From NCBI GenBank assembly GCA_045646845.1, contig JAZRLO010000003.1, positions 50,011 to 114,010 of the forward strand: 64,000 nt of DNA. Direction: 5' to 3'. The notes under the pieces were generated by a model, which was not told where the DNA came from, ran no database searches, and saw only the letters and a program-made list of their open reading frames with translations. The position numbers and the translations under genes are program-made. Source of the stretch: HGM04593 sp045646845. GTDB taxonomy: Bacteria > Bacteroidota > Bacteroidia > Bacteroidales > Bacteroidaceae. This document shows, in pieces, positions 44,861 through 53,482 of the stretch (position 1 is the stretch's first letter; the number at the start of each line of letters is the position of its first letter).

Positions 44861-45487
44861 CTATTTTCTGCCGAAGTCGGCAGGAATCTCTCCCCATTTG
44901 TCTGTCTCCCACTTCAGCACGGTGGTGCTGTAGCTGTTCTCTCTGAGCCACTTTTCGGCTCTTGCGATATATCCGAAAAGCTCCTCGCTACGTCTGTTCT
45001 TCGGCAGTTTCGTCCTGCATGTCTTCTGTTTTACCCACAGTTGGGCGTTCACGCTGTCCGAATATATCGGCAGCCCCGAGCCCTTCTGCTTGAGCAGTGC
45101 CAGTCCATGTACGATGGCGAGGAATTCGCCTATGTTGTTGGTTCCGTATATCGGTCCGAAGTGGAAGATCTCCTCACCTGTACCGACAAAGACCCCACGG
45201 TACTCCATCATTCCCGGGTTGCCGCTGCAGGCGGCATCGACGGCAATAGCGTTCCTTATTACCTGTGCCGGGTAGTCGCCGGGTGTCTTGGGCGTCTTCG
45301 CCTTCTCCTTGCCTCCGAGATACTGTTGCGGCGATGACGCGTAGGCCCTCTCGGCCTCCTCAAGGGTGCCGAACGATTTGTAAAGGGCCTGCTTTACTCC
45401 CTTTATCTGTGCGCTGCACTCGTCCCAAGAACCGTATATCCCGGGTGTGACGCCGTTCCAGACTACATAGAAACGCTTTTTTGCCAT
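44861..45487 (-). CDS. Ribonuclease H with N-terminal viroplasmin-like domain
   Basis: 208 residues. The first 50 (KKRFYVVWNGVTPGIYGSWDE, in outline; KRFYVVWNGVTPGIY quoted) are the caulimovirus viroplasmin/RNase H1 hybrid-binding domain. The second half is an RNase HI fold: AVDAACSGNPG with the first catalytic Asp, NNIGEFLAIVHGL with the Glu, and YSDSVNAQLWVK with the second Asp. It removes RNA from RNA-DNA hybrids. It lies 24 bases after argS in the minus-strand run. Confidence 0.9.
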   Translation of the reverse strand: MAKKRFYVVWNGVTPGIYGSWDECSAQIKGVKQALYKSFGTLEEAERAYASSPQQYLGGKEKAKTPKTPGDYPAQVIRNAIAVDAACSGNPGMMEYRGVFVGTGEEIFHFGPIYGTNNIGEFLAIVHGLALLKQKGSGLPIYSDSVNAQLWVKQKTCRTKLPKNRRSEELFGYIARAEKWLRENSYSTTVLKWETDKWGEIPADFGRK

Positions 45488-45511
45488 TGTTTGCCTTCTG
45501 TAGGGTAATCG

Positions 45512-47305
45512 TTACATTCTTTCGGGAACCTCAATGCCGAGCAGGTTCATGGCTGTCTTTATGACCTTGCCCACATTGCGTGTCAGCAGAATTCGGAAAG
45601 CCTTGGTTTCGGCATTCTCTTCCCTCAGGATGCTGAAGTCGTGGTAGAACTGGTTGTACTCTTTCGCCAATTCATATGTGTAGTTCGCTATGCCCGAAGG
45701 AGAGTAGTCAGTGCCTACCTGCTTAACCACGTTCGGGAACTCGTTCAGCATTCTTATAATGCCGCACTCCTTCTCGCTTATGGTTGCCGGAACTGCGGCA
45801 TTGTCAATGTCGATGCCTGCTTCGGCAGCCTTGCGCTCAATTGAGCGTGTACGGGCATATGTATATTGGATAAACGGTCCTGTGTTTCCGTTGAAGTCGA
45901 TTGACTCCTTGGGGTTGAACAGCATGTTCTTGCGTGCGTCCACCTTCAGCATGAAGTATTTGAGCGCTCCGAGTCCTATGATGCGGCTTATCTCAGCCTT
46001 CTCCTCTTCCGGCATGTCATTCAGTTTTCCGCCCAGCTCCTCCGATGTTTCGCGTGCTGTCCTTATCATCTCGTCCATGAGGTCATCTGCATCCACGACT
46101 GTACCTTCGCGGCTCTTCATCTTGCCCTCGGGCAGTTCAACCATTCCGTACGAGAAGTGAACGAGTCCTTTGCCCCATGAGAATCCCAGTCTGTCGAGCA
46201 GCAGAGAGAGTACCTGAAAGTGATAGTTCTGCTCATTTCCTACTACATAGACCATCTTGTCAATGGGGTAGTCGCGGAAGCGCAGCTGTGCCGTACCTAT
46301 ATCCTGTGTCATATAGACCGATGTACCGTCGCTGCGCAGCAATAGTTTCTCATCGAGTCCCTCGCCTGTGAGGTCGGCCCATACCGAGCCGTCCTCCCTG
46401 CGGTAGAATTTGCCCTGTTCGAGTCCGCCGAGAACAGTCTCCTTGCCTACAAGATATGTGTCGCTCTCATAGTATATCTTGTCGAATCCGACCCCGAGTC
46501 GTTTGTATGTCTCGTCGAAACCTTCATACACCCAGCTGTTCATCTTTTCCCACAGTGCGCGCACCTCCTTGTCGCCGGCCTCCCACTTCACGAGCATCTC
46601 GCGTGCCTCGGCCATGAGCGGTGATGCCGCTTCAGCCTCCTCCTTGGTCATGCCTTTCTCCATGAGTTCGCCCATTTCGGCCTTATAGTGCTTGTCAAAC
46701 GCCACGTAGTAGTCACCTATGAGGTGGTCACCCTTCTTGCCGCTGCTTGCAGGCGTTTCGCCGTTGCCCCACTTCTGCCATGCCAACATTGACTTGCATA
46801 TGTGTATGCCCCTGTCGTTGACGATATTGGTCTTTACGACCCTGTTGCCGTTTGCTGCAATGATGTTTGATAGTGCGTATCCGAGCAGGTTGTTGCGTAT
46901 GTGTCCCAGGTGCAGGGGCTTGTTCGTGTTGGGAGATGAATATTCCACCATTACCAGCGGAGAATCCTCGGTAGCGGCAACCGTACCCCATTTTTCGGTA
47001 GCGTCAATGTTCTTGAGAAGGCTTATCCAGTATTCTGGAGCAATGGCAAGGTTCAGGAATCCTTTCACTACATTGAACGAAGATATCTGCGGCAGACTCT
47101 TCTTCATCTGCTCGCCAATTTCCTGTGCCGTCTCCTCGGGACGTTTCTTCGAGAGTGCGAGGAACGGGAATACCACAAGGGTGAAATCTCCCTCGAACTC
47201 CTTGCGTGTCTTCTGCAACTGTATCTTCTCTGCGCTGAAATCGGTACCATAGAGGCTCTTTATCGCCTCCACCGCGCCTTGTACCAGTGTCATTTCAATA
47301 TTCAT
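45512..47305 (-). CDS. argS: Arginyl-tRNA synthetase
   Basis: 597 residues from ATG 47305 (ATG 47293 is also possible). Class I motifs: HLGHIRN as the HIGH motif in SSPNTNKPLHLGHIRNN (quoted in part) and GKMKSREG in the KMSKS place. The C-terminal DALR anticodon-binding domain contains IQYTYARTRSIERKA. A promoter and a leader of about 85 bases precede it; it heads the five-gene minus-strand run ending at 40133. Confidence 0.95.
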   Translation of the reverse strand: MNIEMTLVQGAVEAIKSLYGTDFSAEKIQLQKTRKEFEGDFTLVVFPFLALSKKRPEETAQEIGEQMKKSLPQISSFNVVKGFLNLAIAPEYWISLLKNIDATEKWGTVAATEDSPLVMVEYSSPNTNKPLHLGHIRNNLLGYALSNIIAANGNRVVKTNIVNDRGIHICKSMLAWQKWGNGETPASSGKKGDHLIGDYYVAFDKHYKAEMGELMEKGMTKEEAEAASPLMAEAREMLVKWEAGDKEVRALWEKMNSWVYEGFDETYKRLGVGFDKIYYESDTYLVGKETVLGGLEQGKFYRREDGSVWADLTGEGLDEKLLLRSDGTSVYMTQDIGTAQLRFRDYPIDKMVYVVGNEQNYHFQVLSLLLDRLGFSWGKGLVHFSYGMVELPEGKMKSREGTVVDADDLMDEMIRTARETSEELGGKLNDMPEEEKAEISRIIGLGALKYFMLKVDARKNMLFNPKESIDFNGNTGPFIQYTYARTRSIERKAAEAGIDIDNAAVPATISEKECGIIRMLNEFPNVVKQVGTDYSPSGIANYTYELAKEYNQFYHDFSILREENAETKAFRILLTRNVGKVIKTAMNLLGIEVPERM

Positions 47306-47393
47306 CAGTATATTTTTTATGTATATTTTCCGGTTTTGTCCAATCGGGCCTTATGCCGGCTGTCGCGGCAGGGACCAAATGATAAATCATTTG

Positions 47394-47424
47394 CAAAGAT
47401 ACAAACAAACGCGCGAAAATTCAA
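47394..47424 (-). promoter_or_regulatory. Promoter of argS
   Basis: Minus-strand TATCTTTG (47394-47401) with TTG (47422-47424) 20 bases upstream, an exact Bacteroidota match. Confidence 0.75.
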
Positions 47425-47529
47425 TAAATATGATGACTCAAAACGGCTATTTAAAATAGAAATAAGTTATAGAAATTTAAATAAATCGCTTCCGTGCCGT
47501 TTTCCGCTGTTTAAATCGTAAGATTGTAT

Positions 47530-47537
47530 TATCTTTG
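47530..47537 (+). promoter_or_regulatory. -7 box of the rhomboid pair
   Basis: TATCTTTG fits the -7 consensus 25 bases before ATG 47562. No good -33 box; a CTGTTTAA lies at 47507-47514. Confidence 0.45.
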
Positions 47538-47561
47538 CCGACCAATTGAAATTTTCGTCAT

Positions 47562-48242
47562 ATGGATAAAATGCCTGTTGTTACAAAGAATCTGTTGGCA
47601 ATAAATGTGCTGATGTTCCTTGGTGCGTTGGTGGCATCGAAGCAGGGTGTTGACCTTAATGGTATTCTTGGGCTCCACTTCTTCATGTCATCCGATTTTG
47701 CGCCATATCAGTTTGTCACATACATGTTCATGCATGGTGGTATAGAGCATATTTTCTTTAATATGTTCGCCTTGTATATGTTCGGTAGGGCAATGGAACA
47801 TGTCCTTGGTGCAAAACGCTTTCTGATATACTATCTGGTAGCCGGAATAGGTGCTGGAGTACTGCAGGAGATTGTCCAGTATGTCTATTATGCCACGACG
47901 CTCTCGATGTATCAGAGTGTTGACTTGGGCGGTGGTGTGATTATTCCGATGTCGGAATATCTCGGAGCCTTCAATACGGTGGGTGCGTCCGGTGCCATAT
48001 ATGCTATCCTTTTGGGATTCGGAATGACATTCCCGAATGAGAGAATGTTCATATTCCCTCTCCCTTTCCCCATTAAGGCAAAGTTCTTTGTTATCGGATA
48101 TGCGGTGCTGGAATTTGCGCTCGGAGTCTCGGGCAGCAATGACGGCATAGCGCACTTTGCCCATCTGGGAGGTATGCTGTTCGGTCTTTTCCTTATCCTT
48201 TATTGGCGTAAAAAGAAGAAGTTAGGAGGCCCGTATGTTTGA
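47562..48242 (+). CDS. Rhomboid-family intramembrane serine protease (first)
   Basis: 226 residues, six membrane helices. HGGIEHIFFNMFALYMFG is the conserved loop-1/helix-2 region, GASGAIYA gives nucleophile Ser143, and HFAHLGG gives the catalytic His201. The dyad is intact. Such proteases cleave membrane proteins near or within the bilayer; substrate unknown. The next gene, another rhomboid, overlaps it by 8 bases, so the two are co-translated. Confidence 0.92.
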   Translation: MDKMPVVTKNLLAINVLMFLGALVASKQGVDLNGILGLHFFMSSDFAPYQFVTYMFMHGGIEHIFFNMFALYMFGRAMEHVLGAKRFLIYYLVAGIGAGVLQEIVQYVYYATTLSMYQSVDLGGGVIIPMSEYLGAFNTVGASGAIYAILLGFGMTFPNERMFIFPLPFPIKAKFFVIGYAVLEFALGVSGSNDGIAHFAHLGGMLFGLFLILYWRKKKKLGGPYV

Positions 48243-49146
48243 TAATCTTGTTTCCCGTTTCAGAAGCAGCAGCATTGTCGGCAAGTACATATATGCCAAT
48301 GTCGCTCTATTTGTTTTTGTCGTTTTAATCGCTGTTTTTTCGCTGTTGCTGAATTCTCCGGGCGCAAGCGACAGCCTTGTCAGGTGTCTTGAATTGCCGG
48401 CTTCGCCCGGGCAGTTGATAAGGCAACCGTGGTCCCTGTTCACATACATGTTCCTTCATGCCGATTTCTGGCATATCCTGTGCAATATGATTGCGTTGAA
48501 CGTCTTCGGCAAGGTGTTTCTTAACCTCTTTTCGGTGCGTCATTTCGTAGGCTTCTACATATTGGGCGGTCTGTTTGGCGGTCTTTTCTATGTGCTGGCA
48601 TTGAATCTTTTCCCCTATTTCGCGCCGTTGGCCACCCACTCATATCTTCTCGGAGCTTCTGCATCCGTTCTTTCGGTGGCTGTCGCTTCGGCGGTGCGTG
48701 CGCCTGGTTACCGGTTGAATCTGCTCCTTTTCGGCAGTGTAAAACTTTCTACCATAGCTGTCGTTACAGTGCTTGTTTCGTTCCTTATGATAACCGGTGA
48801 AAACCCGGGCGGAAATTTCGCGCATTTGGGCGGTGCATTTGCAGGGTGGCTTGTATCGGCATTGCTCGCGAAGGGCATTGACCTTACATCGGTTGTGAAT
48901 AAACCGATAGACTTGTTGTCAACAATTTTCAAAAAGAGACCGCCCCGTGCCAAAAAGAAGGGAAAGTTCAAGTTTACGGCTTCATCCGGGAGTGCGAAGC
49001 ATGCGTCCGATTACAGCTATAATGCCGGGAAAAAGGCTGATGAGGCAGAAATAGACAGGATTCTTGAAAAAATCAAGAAGGGTGGCTATGCCTCTTTGAA
49101 CGATCAGGAGAAGAAACGTCTGTTCGATGCTTCCAACAGGCACTGA
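48235..49146 (+). CDS. Rhomboid-family intramembrane serine protease (second) with C-terminal tail
   Basis: 303 residues. HADFWHILCNMIALNVFG, GASASVL (nucleophile Ser) and NFAHLGGAFAGW (catalytic His) show a complete rhomboid core. After the last helix comes a cytoplasmic tail of about 85 residues, basic (KKRPPRAKKKGKFKF), ending in a short helical module DEAEIDRILEKIKKGGYASL seen at the C-terminus of many Bacteroidota rhomboids. The tail probably anchors or regulates it. Overlaps the first rhomboid gene by 8 bases. Confidence 0.9.
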   Translation: MFDNLVSRFRSSSIVGKYIYANVALFVFVVLIAVFSLLLNSPGASDSLVRCLELPASPGQLIRQPWSLFTYMFLHADFWHILCNMIALNVFGKVFLNLFSVRHFVGFYILGGLFGGLFYVLALNLFPYFAPLATHSYLLGASASVLSVAVASAVRAPGYRLNLLLFGSVKLSTIAVVTVLVSFLMITGENPGGNFAHLGGAFAGWLVSALLAKGIDLTSVVNKPIDLLSTIFKKRPPRAKKKGKFKFTASSGSAKHASDYSYNAGKKADEAEIDRILEKIKKGGYASLNDQEKKRLFDASNRH

Positions 49147-49249
49147 TGTCTCTTATCTTTGCTTTTGACCTGCGGCAAATAACGTCTGTAGGTCTCTTTT
49201 GTCGCCTATTTGCCCTATTATTAACAAATAAAACGCCTAAAATCCTGCT

Positions 49250-49275
49250 TGTTTAAGAAAAAAACACTATATTTG
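49250..49275 (+). promoter_or_regulatory. Promoter region of secDF
   Basis: TATATTTG at 49268-49275 is a consensus -7 box. The upstream 12-mer TGTTTAAGAAAA (49250-49261) sits exactly 18 bases before it, as it does before rpsU at 60007-60018. Confidence 0.6.
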
Positions 49276-49322
49276 CGCGTTTTTAAAAGGTATGAAATAA
49301 ATCATAATAAATTTTAATTGAA

Positions 49323-52172
49323 ATGCAGAACAAAGGATTTGTAAAAGTTTTTGCAGTATTGCTTACTTTGGTGTGCTTGTTCTACCTTTCCTTCACTTAT
49401 TTCTCAAAGAGATACACAGGCAAGGTAAACAAGGACGAGAAGGTATGGTTCTTCGGTCTTTACACACTTGAGCGCTGCCAGGAATTGGAGGTGGGTCTTG
49501 GACTTGACCTTCAGGGAGGTCTGAGTGTGACAATGGAGGTATCGGTACCCGACCTTCTCAAGTCGCTTTCAGGTGACAACAAGGATGCGGACTTCAATGC
49601 AGCTTTGGCTACAGTCCGCCACGAGATGAATTCAATCGATGGTGTGAAGGACCCTGTCGCTCTCTTTGCCGAGAGCTACAAGAAGGAGTCTAATGGCAAG
49701 CCGCTTGCTGCGGTGTTCGCTACAGCTGAGCTCCAGGGTCTCATCCAGCCCAACAGCACCGATGATGCTGTTCTGGCGATTCTCCGTCAGAAACTTGATG
49801 AGGCTGTTGACAACTCATACACTGTAGTGCGTTCACGTGTTGACCGTTTCGGTGTGGCTCAGCCCAACATCCAGAAGATTCTTGGCGGTCAGGGACGTAT
49901 CGTCGTTGAGTTGCCCGGTGTAAAGGAGCCGGACCGCGTGCTCTCTATCCTCAAGGGTTCTACAAACCTCCAGTTCTGGGAGACATACAACCTCGAGGAG
50001 ATCGGCAACATCATCATGCCCTCAATCGACAGAATCTACAGCAAGGTTATCCTCAAGGATACTGCAGCTAAGGAACTTATCAGAATGCTTCCTAACCAGC
50101 TCAATGCAGACAGAAGCAATATCGGTTCATCAGTCCTCGGTTACTTCCACGTGAACGATACCGCCGACATGAACAAATTCCTTGCATATGAGGATGCAAA
50201 GTCGCTTCCGCGTGACCTCTACCTCATGTGGGGTGCTTCGGCTGTCGCTCTTGAGCAGAACGGTCCCAAGGAGTTCGTTGAGCTTTACGCCATCAGAGAT
50301 GTCAACAGAGACGGCAAAGCTCCTCTTCAGGGAGACGTTATCGCCAAGGCAGAGGCAAGCTTTACTGGTCCTCAGACTGGTGCCAATGAGCCTTGCGTGA
50401 ACATTACATTGAATTCCAAGGATGCGCACGTGTGGGCGAACATTACTGAAAAGAATGTCGGCCGTAGCGTTGCAATCGTTCTCGACAATGTGGTTTACAG
50501 TGCTCCTACAGTGAACGAAAGAATCGGTGGCGGTAGCTGTGTTATCTCAGGTAGCTTCACAATCGAGGAGACACACGACCTTGTAAACGTTCTTTCTTCA
50601 GGTAAGATGCTTGCTCCTATGAACATCGTGGATAGCCAGATTCTCGGTCCTTCACTCGGTGAGGAGGCAATCAACCAGGGTCTCATCTCATTCGTTGTGG
50701 CATTCATCGTGCTCATGATTTACATGTGTGCAATCTACGGCCTCATTCCCGGTATGGTTGCGAACATGGCACTTATACTTAACCTCTTCTTTACCCTTGG
50801 AATCCTCGCATCTTTCCAGGCGGCGCTGACAATGTCCGGTATCGCCGGTATCGTCCTTACTTTGGGTATGGCTGTCGATGCGAACGTGCTTATCTATGAG
50901 CGTACCAAGGAGGAGTTGAGAGGCGGCAAGAAGGTGTTTGCGGCTTTGACCGACGGTTACAAGAACGCATTCTCTGCAATCTTCGACTCTAACTTTACAT
51001 CAATCATAACAGGTATAATTCTGTTCAACTTCGGTTCAGGTCCAATCAAGGGCTTTGCTACAACTTTGATTATCGGTTTGTTGTGCTCATTCTTCACAGC
51101 CGTGTTCATCACACGCCTCGTATTCGAGCACAAGCTCGCAAAGAACAAGTGGCAGAACCTTACATTCACTACAAACTTCTCAAAGAAACTCATGCGTGAC
51201 AACAATATCAACTTCATCGGTTCAGCCAAGAAGGTTGGTATTGCAGTGATTGTCGTTGTTGCAGTCATGATAGGTTCTTTGTTTGTTCGCGGTCTCAATG
51301 CCGGTATCGACTTTACCGGTGGACGCAACTATATCGTACAGTTCGAGAAGAAGGTTTCTGCCGATGATGTACGTAAGGTTCTGAAGGCTGAAATGGGCGA
51401 TGCCAATGTTCAGGCAATCCAGTACGGTACAGATGGCAAGCAGGTACGTGTATCTACCAACTACCTTATCAATGATACAGTGCCCGAGGCTGCTGACGAG
51501 AAGATTGAGGAGTTGCTCTTCTCTGCATTCCAGAAAGGCGGTCTTGTAAGTGAGGACCTCAAGGTTGAGGAGTTCCGTGCACGTACACTTGAGAAGGGTC
51601 AGGGCGCTTCAATCATGGGTTCGCAGAAGGTTGGTGCAAGCATTGCCAAGGATATCCGTGACGGTGCTGTCGTTTCTGTGATTCTTGCCCTTGTAGCGAT
51701 ATTCTTCTATATCCTCATTCGTTTCCGCAACGTCGCATACAGTATCGGTTCTATCGTGGCTCTCGGTTTCGACGTTGTCATGATTATCGGCTGCTACTCT
51801 CTGCTCAGAGGTATAGTACCGTTCTCGCTTGAGATTGACCAGACATTCATCGGTGCCATCCTTACCGCTATCGGTTACTCTATAAACGATAAGGTGGTAA
51901 TCTTCGACCGTGTACGCGAGTTCAACCATATCTATCCGAAGCGTGGTAAGTTTGAGTTGTTCAACACCTCTTTGAACACAACACTTGCACGTACAATCAA
52001 TACATCTGTAAGTACATTGGTTGTATTGCTGTGTATCTTCTTCCTTGGTGGTGACAGCATCCGCAGCTTCTCGTTCGCGATGATTCTCGGTGTGGTTTTC
52101 GGAACATTCTCTTCACTTTATGTTGCAGCACCTGTAGCATACAAGATTCTGAACCGCAAGAACAAGAAATAA
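49323..52172 (+). CDS. secDF: Fused protein translocase subunits SecD-SecF
   Basis: 949 residues. The SecD half has an N-terminal helix, GLDLQGGLSVTMEV, the large periplasmic domain and a five-helix block with GMAVDANVLIYERTKEE. The SecF half begins near 610 (second first-helix, GIDFTGGRNYIVQF) and ends with YSINDKVVIFDRVRE and TTLARTINTSVSTL. It uses the proton gradient to pull proteins out of the Sec channel. The fusion is normal in Bacteroidota. High use of optimal codons suggests strong expression. Confidence 0.95.
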   Translation: MQNKGFVKVFAVLLTLVCLFYLSFTYFSKRYTGKVNKDEKVWFFGLYTLERCQELEVGLGLDLQGGLSVTMEVSVPDLLKSLSGDNKDADFNAALATVRHEMNSIDGVKDPVALFAESYKKESNGKPLAAVFATAELQGLIQPNSTDDAVLAILRQKLDEAVDNSYTVVRSRVDRFGVAQPNIQKILGGQGRIVVELPGVKEPDRVLSILKGSTNLQFWETYNLEEIGNIIMPSIDRIYSKVILKDTAAKELIRMLPNQLNADRSNIGSSVLGYFHVNDTADMNKFLAYEDAKSLPRDLYLMWGASAVALEQNGPKEFVELYAIRDVNRDGKAPLQGDVIAKAEASFTGPQTGANEPCVNITLNSKDAHVWANITEKNVGRSVAIVLDNVVYSAPTVNERIGGGSCVISGSFTIEETHDLVNVLSSGKMLAPMNIVDSQILGPSLGEEAINQGLISFVVAFIVLMIYMCAIYGLIPGMVANMALILNLFFTLGILASFQAALTMSGIAGIVLTLGMAVDANVLIYERTKEELRGGKKVFAALTDGYKNAFSAIFDSNFTSIITGIILFNFGSGPIKGFATTLIIGLLCSFFTAVFITRLVFEHKLAKNKWQNLTFTTNFSKKLMRDNNINFIGSAKKVGIAVIVVVAVMIGSLFVRGLNAGIDFTGGRNYIVQFEKKVSADDVRKVLKAEMGDANVQAIQYGTDGKQVRVSTNYLINDTVPEAADEKIEELLFSAFQKGGLVSEDLKVEEFRARTLEKGQGASIMGSQKVGASIAKDIRDGAVVSVILALVAIFFYILIRFRNVAYSIGSIVALGFDVVMIIGCYSLLRGIVPFSLEIDQTFIGAILTAIGYSINDKVVIFDRVREFNHIYPKRGKFELFNTSLNTTLARTINTSVSTLVVLLCIFFLGGDSIRSFSFAMILGVVFGTFSSLYVAAPVAYKILNRKNKK

Positions 52173-52196
52173 GACAAGCGTTATATGAAAATAATG

Positions 52197-52230
52197 GCGA
52201 GGGTGACCGGTTGGTTACCCTCGCTTTATT
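52197..52230 (+). terminator. Terminator of secDF
   Basis: 12-bp stem GCGAGGGTGACC / GGTTACCCTCGC (one G-U pair) with a 4-base loop, then TTTATT. Confidence 0.85.
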
Positions 52231-52315
52231 CTGTTTTATGCAGTTTATTCTCCTACCCGTTAATTGCTGAGCCCTTATATCATATCCACTCTATAATACA
52301 GCCAATATCCTTTTT

Positions 52316-53389
52316 CTACTGGGCCGATACTCGGTCACCGGCGAGAGCTTCTGTGATTCTTCCTTTTATATAATGGTATGCAAAGGGGCATTCAATGCAG
52401 TTGTTTTTGCTGCAGTACCGTTTATTCAGCTGTATTATGGCTTGTGAGTCCGCAGCGCAGTCTATTGCCATCCCGGCGGCCTTCCACCGTTTCGTGATGC
52501 TGTTCTCTTCGCCCTTTATCCAGTGCAGCAGGTCTTCGGCTTTGTTGCGCAGGTTCCAGTCGTTGCGGTGCTTGCCATAAACATACAGTAAAGGAACAAT
52601 CGCGTTTATCGTTATTACATCGGCGTGCCGTTGTGTCAATCCACTGTTTCCGCATGTCTCCGTGCCTCCCAGGCATGTGTGGTTCTGCCAGTAGCCGCAG
52701 AGCGGGCTCTCCAGCATACTGTACAGTTCCCGTAGGTTTTCGGCATTGCATACGCCCGAAAGTGTGAGCGCGCCCCTTTCCATTATGGATGCTATACGTG
52801 CAATTCTCACGTGCGGTGTGCTGTTGCCGTATCCCCATATCCTGCTGTCGCACCTTTTGAGCCCGAACTTCCTCTCAAGGAACCTGTATTCGCGTATCAG
52901 TTCCCTGCAGTATTCACTTTTTAAGACGTTCTCTCTATAATAATAAGGTATGCTCTCCTCTTCGAGCAGTCCTGCCTGTCCGAACAGTATTGCCTCTACC
53001 TGTATGCTGTTGTCGCGGTGCTTGCCTATTGCTTTCAGGTCAATTGTCATGGCCCACTCCTCGAACGCGGCACTCTGTATCCCGAATCCGAAGCTGCGTA
53101 TCAATAGTTTCATGAATGCCTCTTCCCAGTTTCCGTTACATCTTTCGAGAATGTTCCTTACGCTCACTTCTTTCTCCTCCATCCTCTCTACGAGCAGGCG
53201 CGACAGTATTGTGTGTCTGTGCAGCACCGGAATGTTTACAACAGTGCTTTGGCAATTGAAGCATTCATTTCTGCGTGCAATAGCGTTGAACTCCTCTTCA
53301 AGCTCCCGGCTGCAGTACTTCGCCTCCGTTCCGTTGCTCGCGGCTCTTGCAAGTCTGTGCCTCTGTAGATATTCAGTAAAACTTGTCAT
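52316..53389 (-). CDS. DUF2851 family protein, N-terminally short
   Basis: 357 residues. The sequence follows the central and C-terminal parts of DUF2851: ILERCNGNWEEAFMKLLIRSFGFG (in outline), KHRDNSIQVEAILFGQAGLL, HVRIARIA, NAIVPLLYVYGKH, CAADSQAIIQL and a terminal cysteine cluster CSKNNCIECPF. Family members I know are about 420 residues and start with an extra 100 or so residues (GPDFFNA..GNVEIH type). That part is absent here, and only 93 bases, mostly terminator, lie upstream. Function of the family is unknown. Possibly a shortened or decaying copy. Confidence 0.8.
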   Translation of the reverse strand: MTSFTEYLQRHRLARAASNGTEAKYCSRELEEEFNAIARRNECFNCQSTVVNIPVLHRHTILSRLLVERMEEKEVSVRNILERCNGNWEEAFMKLLIRSFGFGIQSAAFEEWAMTIDLKAIGKHRDNSIQVEAILFGQAGLLEEESIPYYYRENVLKSEYCRELIREYRFLERKFGLKRCDSRIWGYGNSTPHVRIARIASIMERGALTLSGVCNAENLRELYSMLESPLCGYWQNHTCLGGTETCGNSGLTQRHADVITINAIVPLLYVYGKHRNDWNLRNKAEDLLHWIKGEENSITKRWKAAGMAIDCAADSQAIIQLNKRYCSKNNCIECPFAYHYIKGRITEALAGDRVSAQ

Positions 53390-53414
53390 TGCAATGGATT
53401 TTATTGCAAAATAA

Positions 53415-53460
53415 AAGGGTAAACCCTTTCCGGGAAAAATCTTCCCAAAGGTTTACCCTT
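53415..53460 (-). terminator. Terminator of the 7TM-HD gene
   Basis: Arms AAGGGTAAACC (53415-53425) and GGTTTACCCTT (53450-53460) are perfect; an inner CTTTCC/GGGAAG pairing is possible. Read on the minus strand it ends in TTTTATTTTGC. Confidence 0.8.
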
Positions 53461-53482
53461 CTTATTTAACAAATATTAGCAA

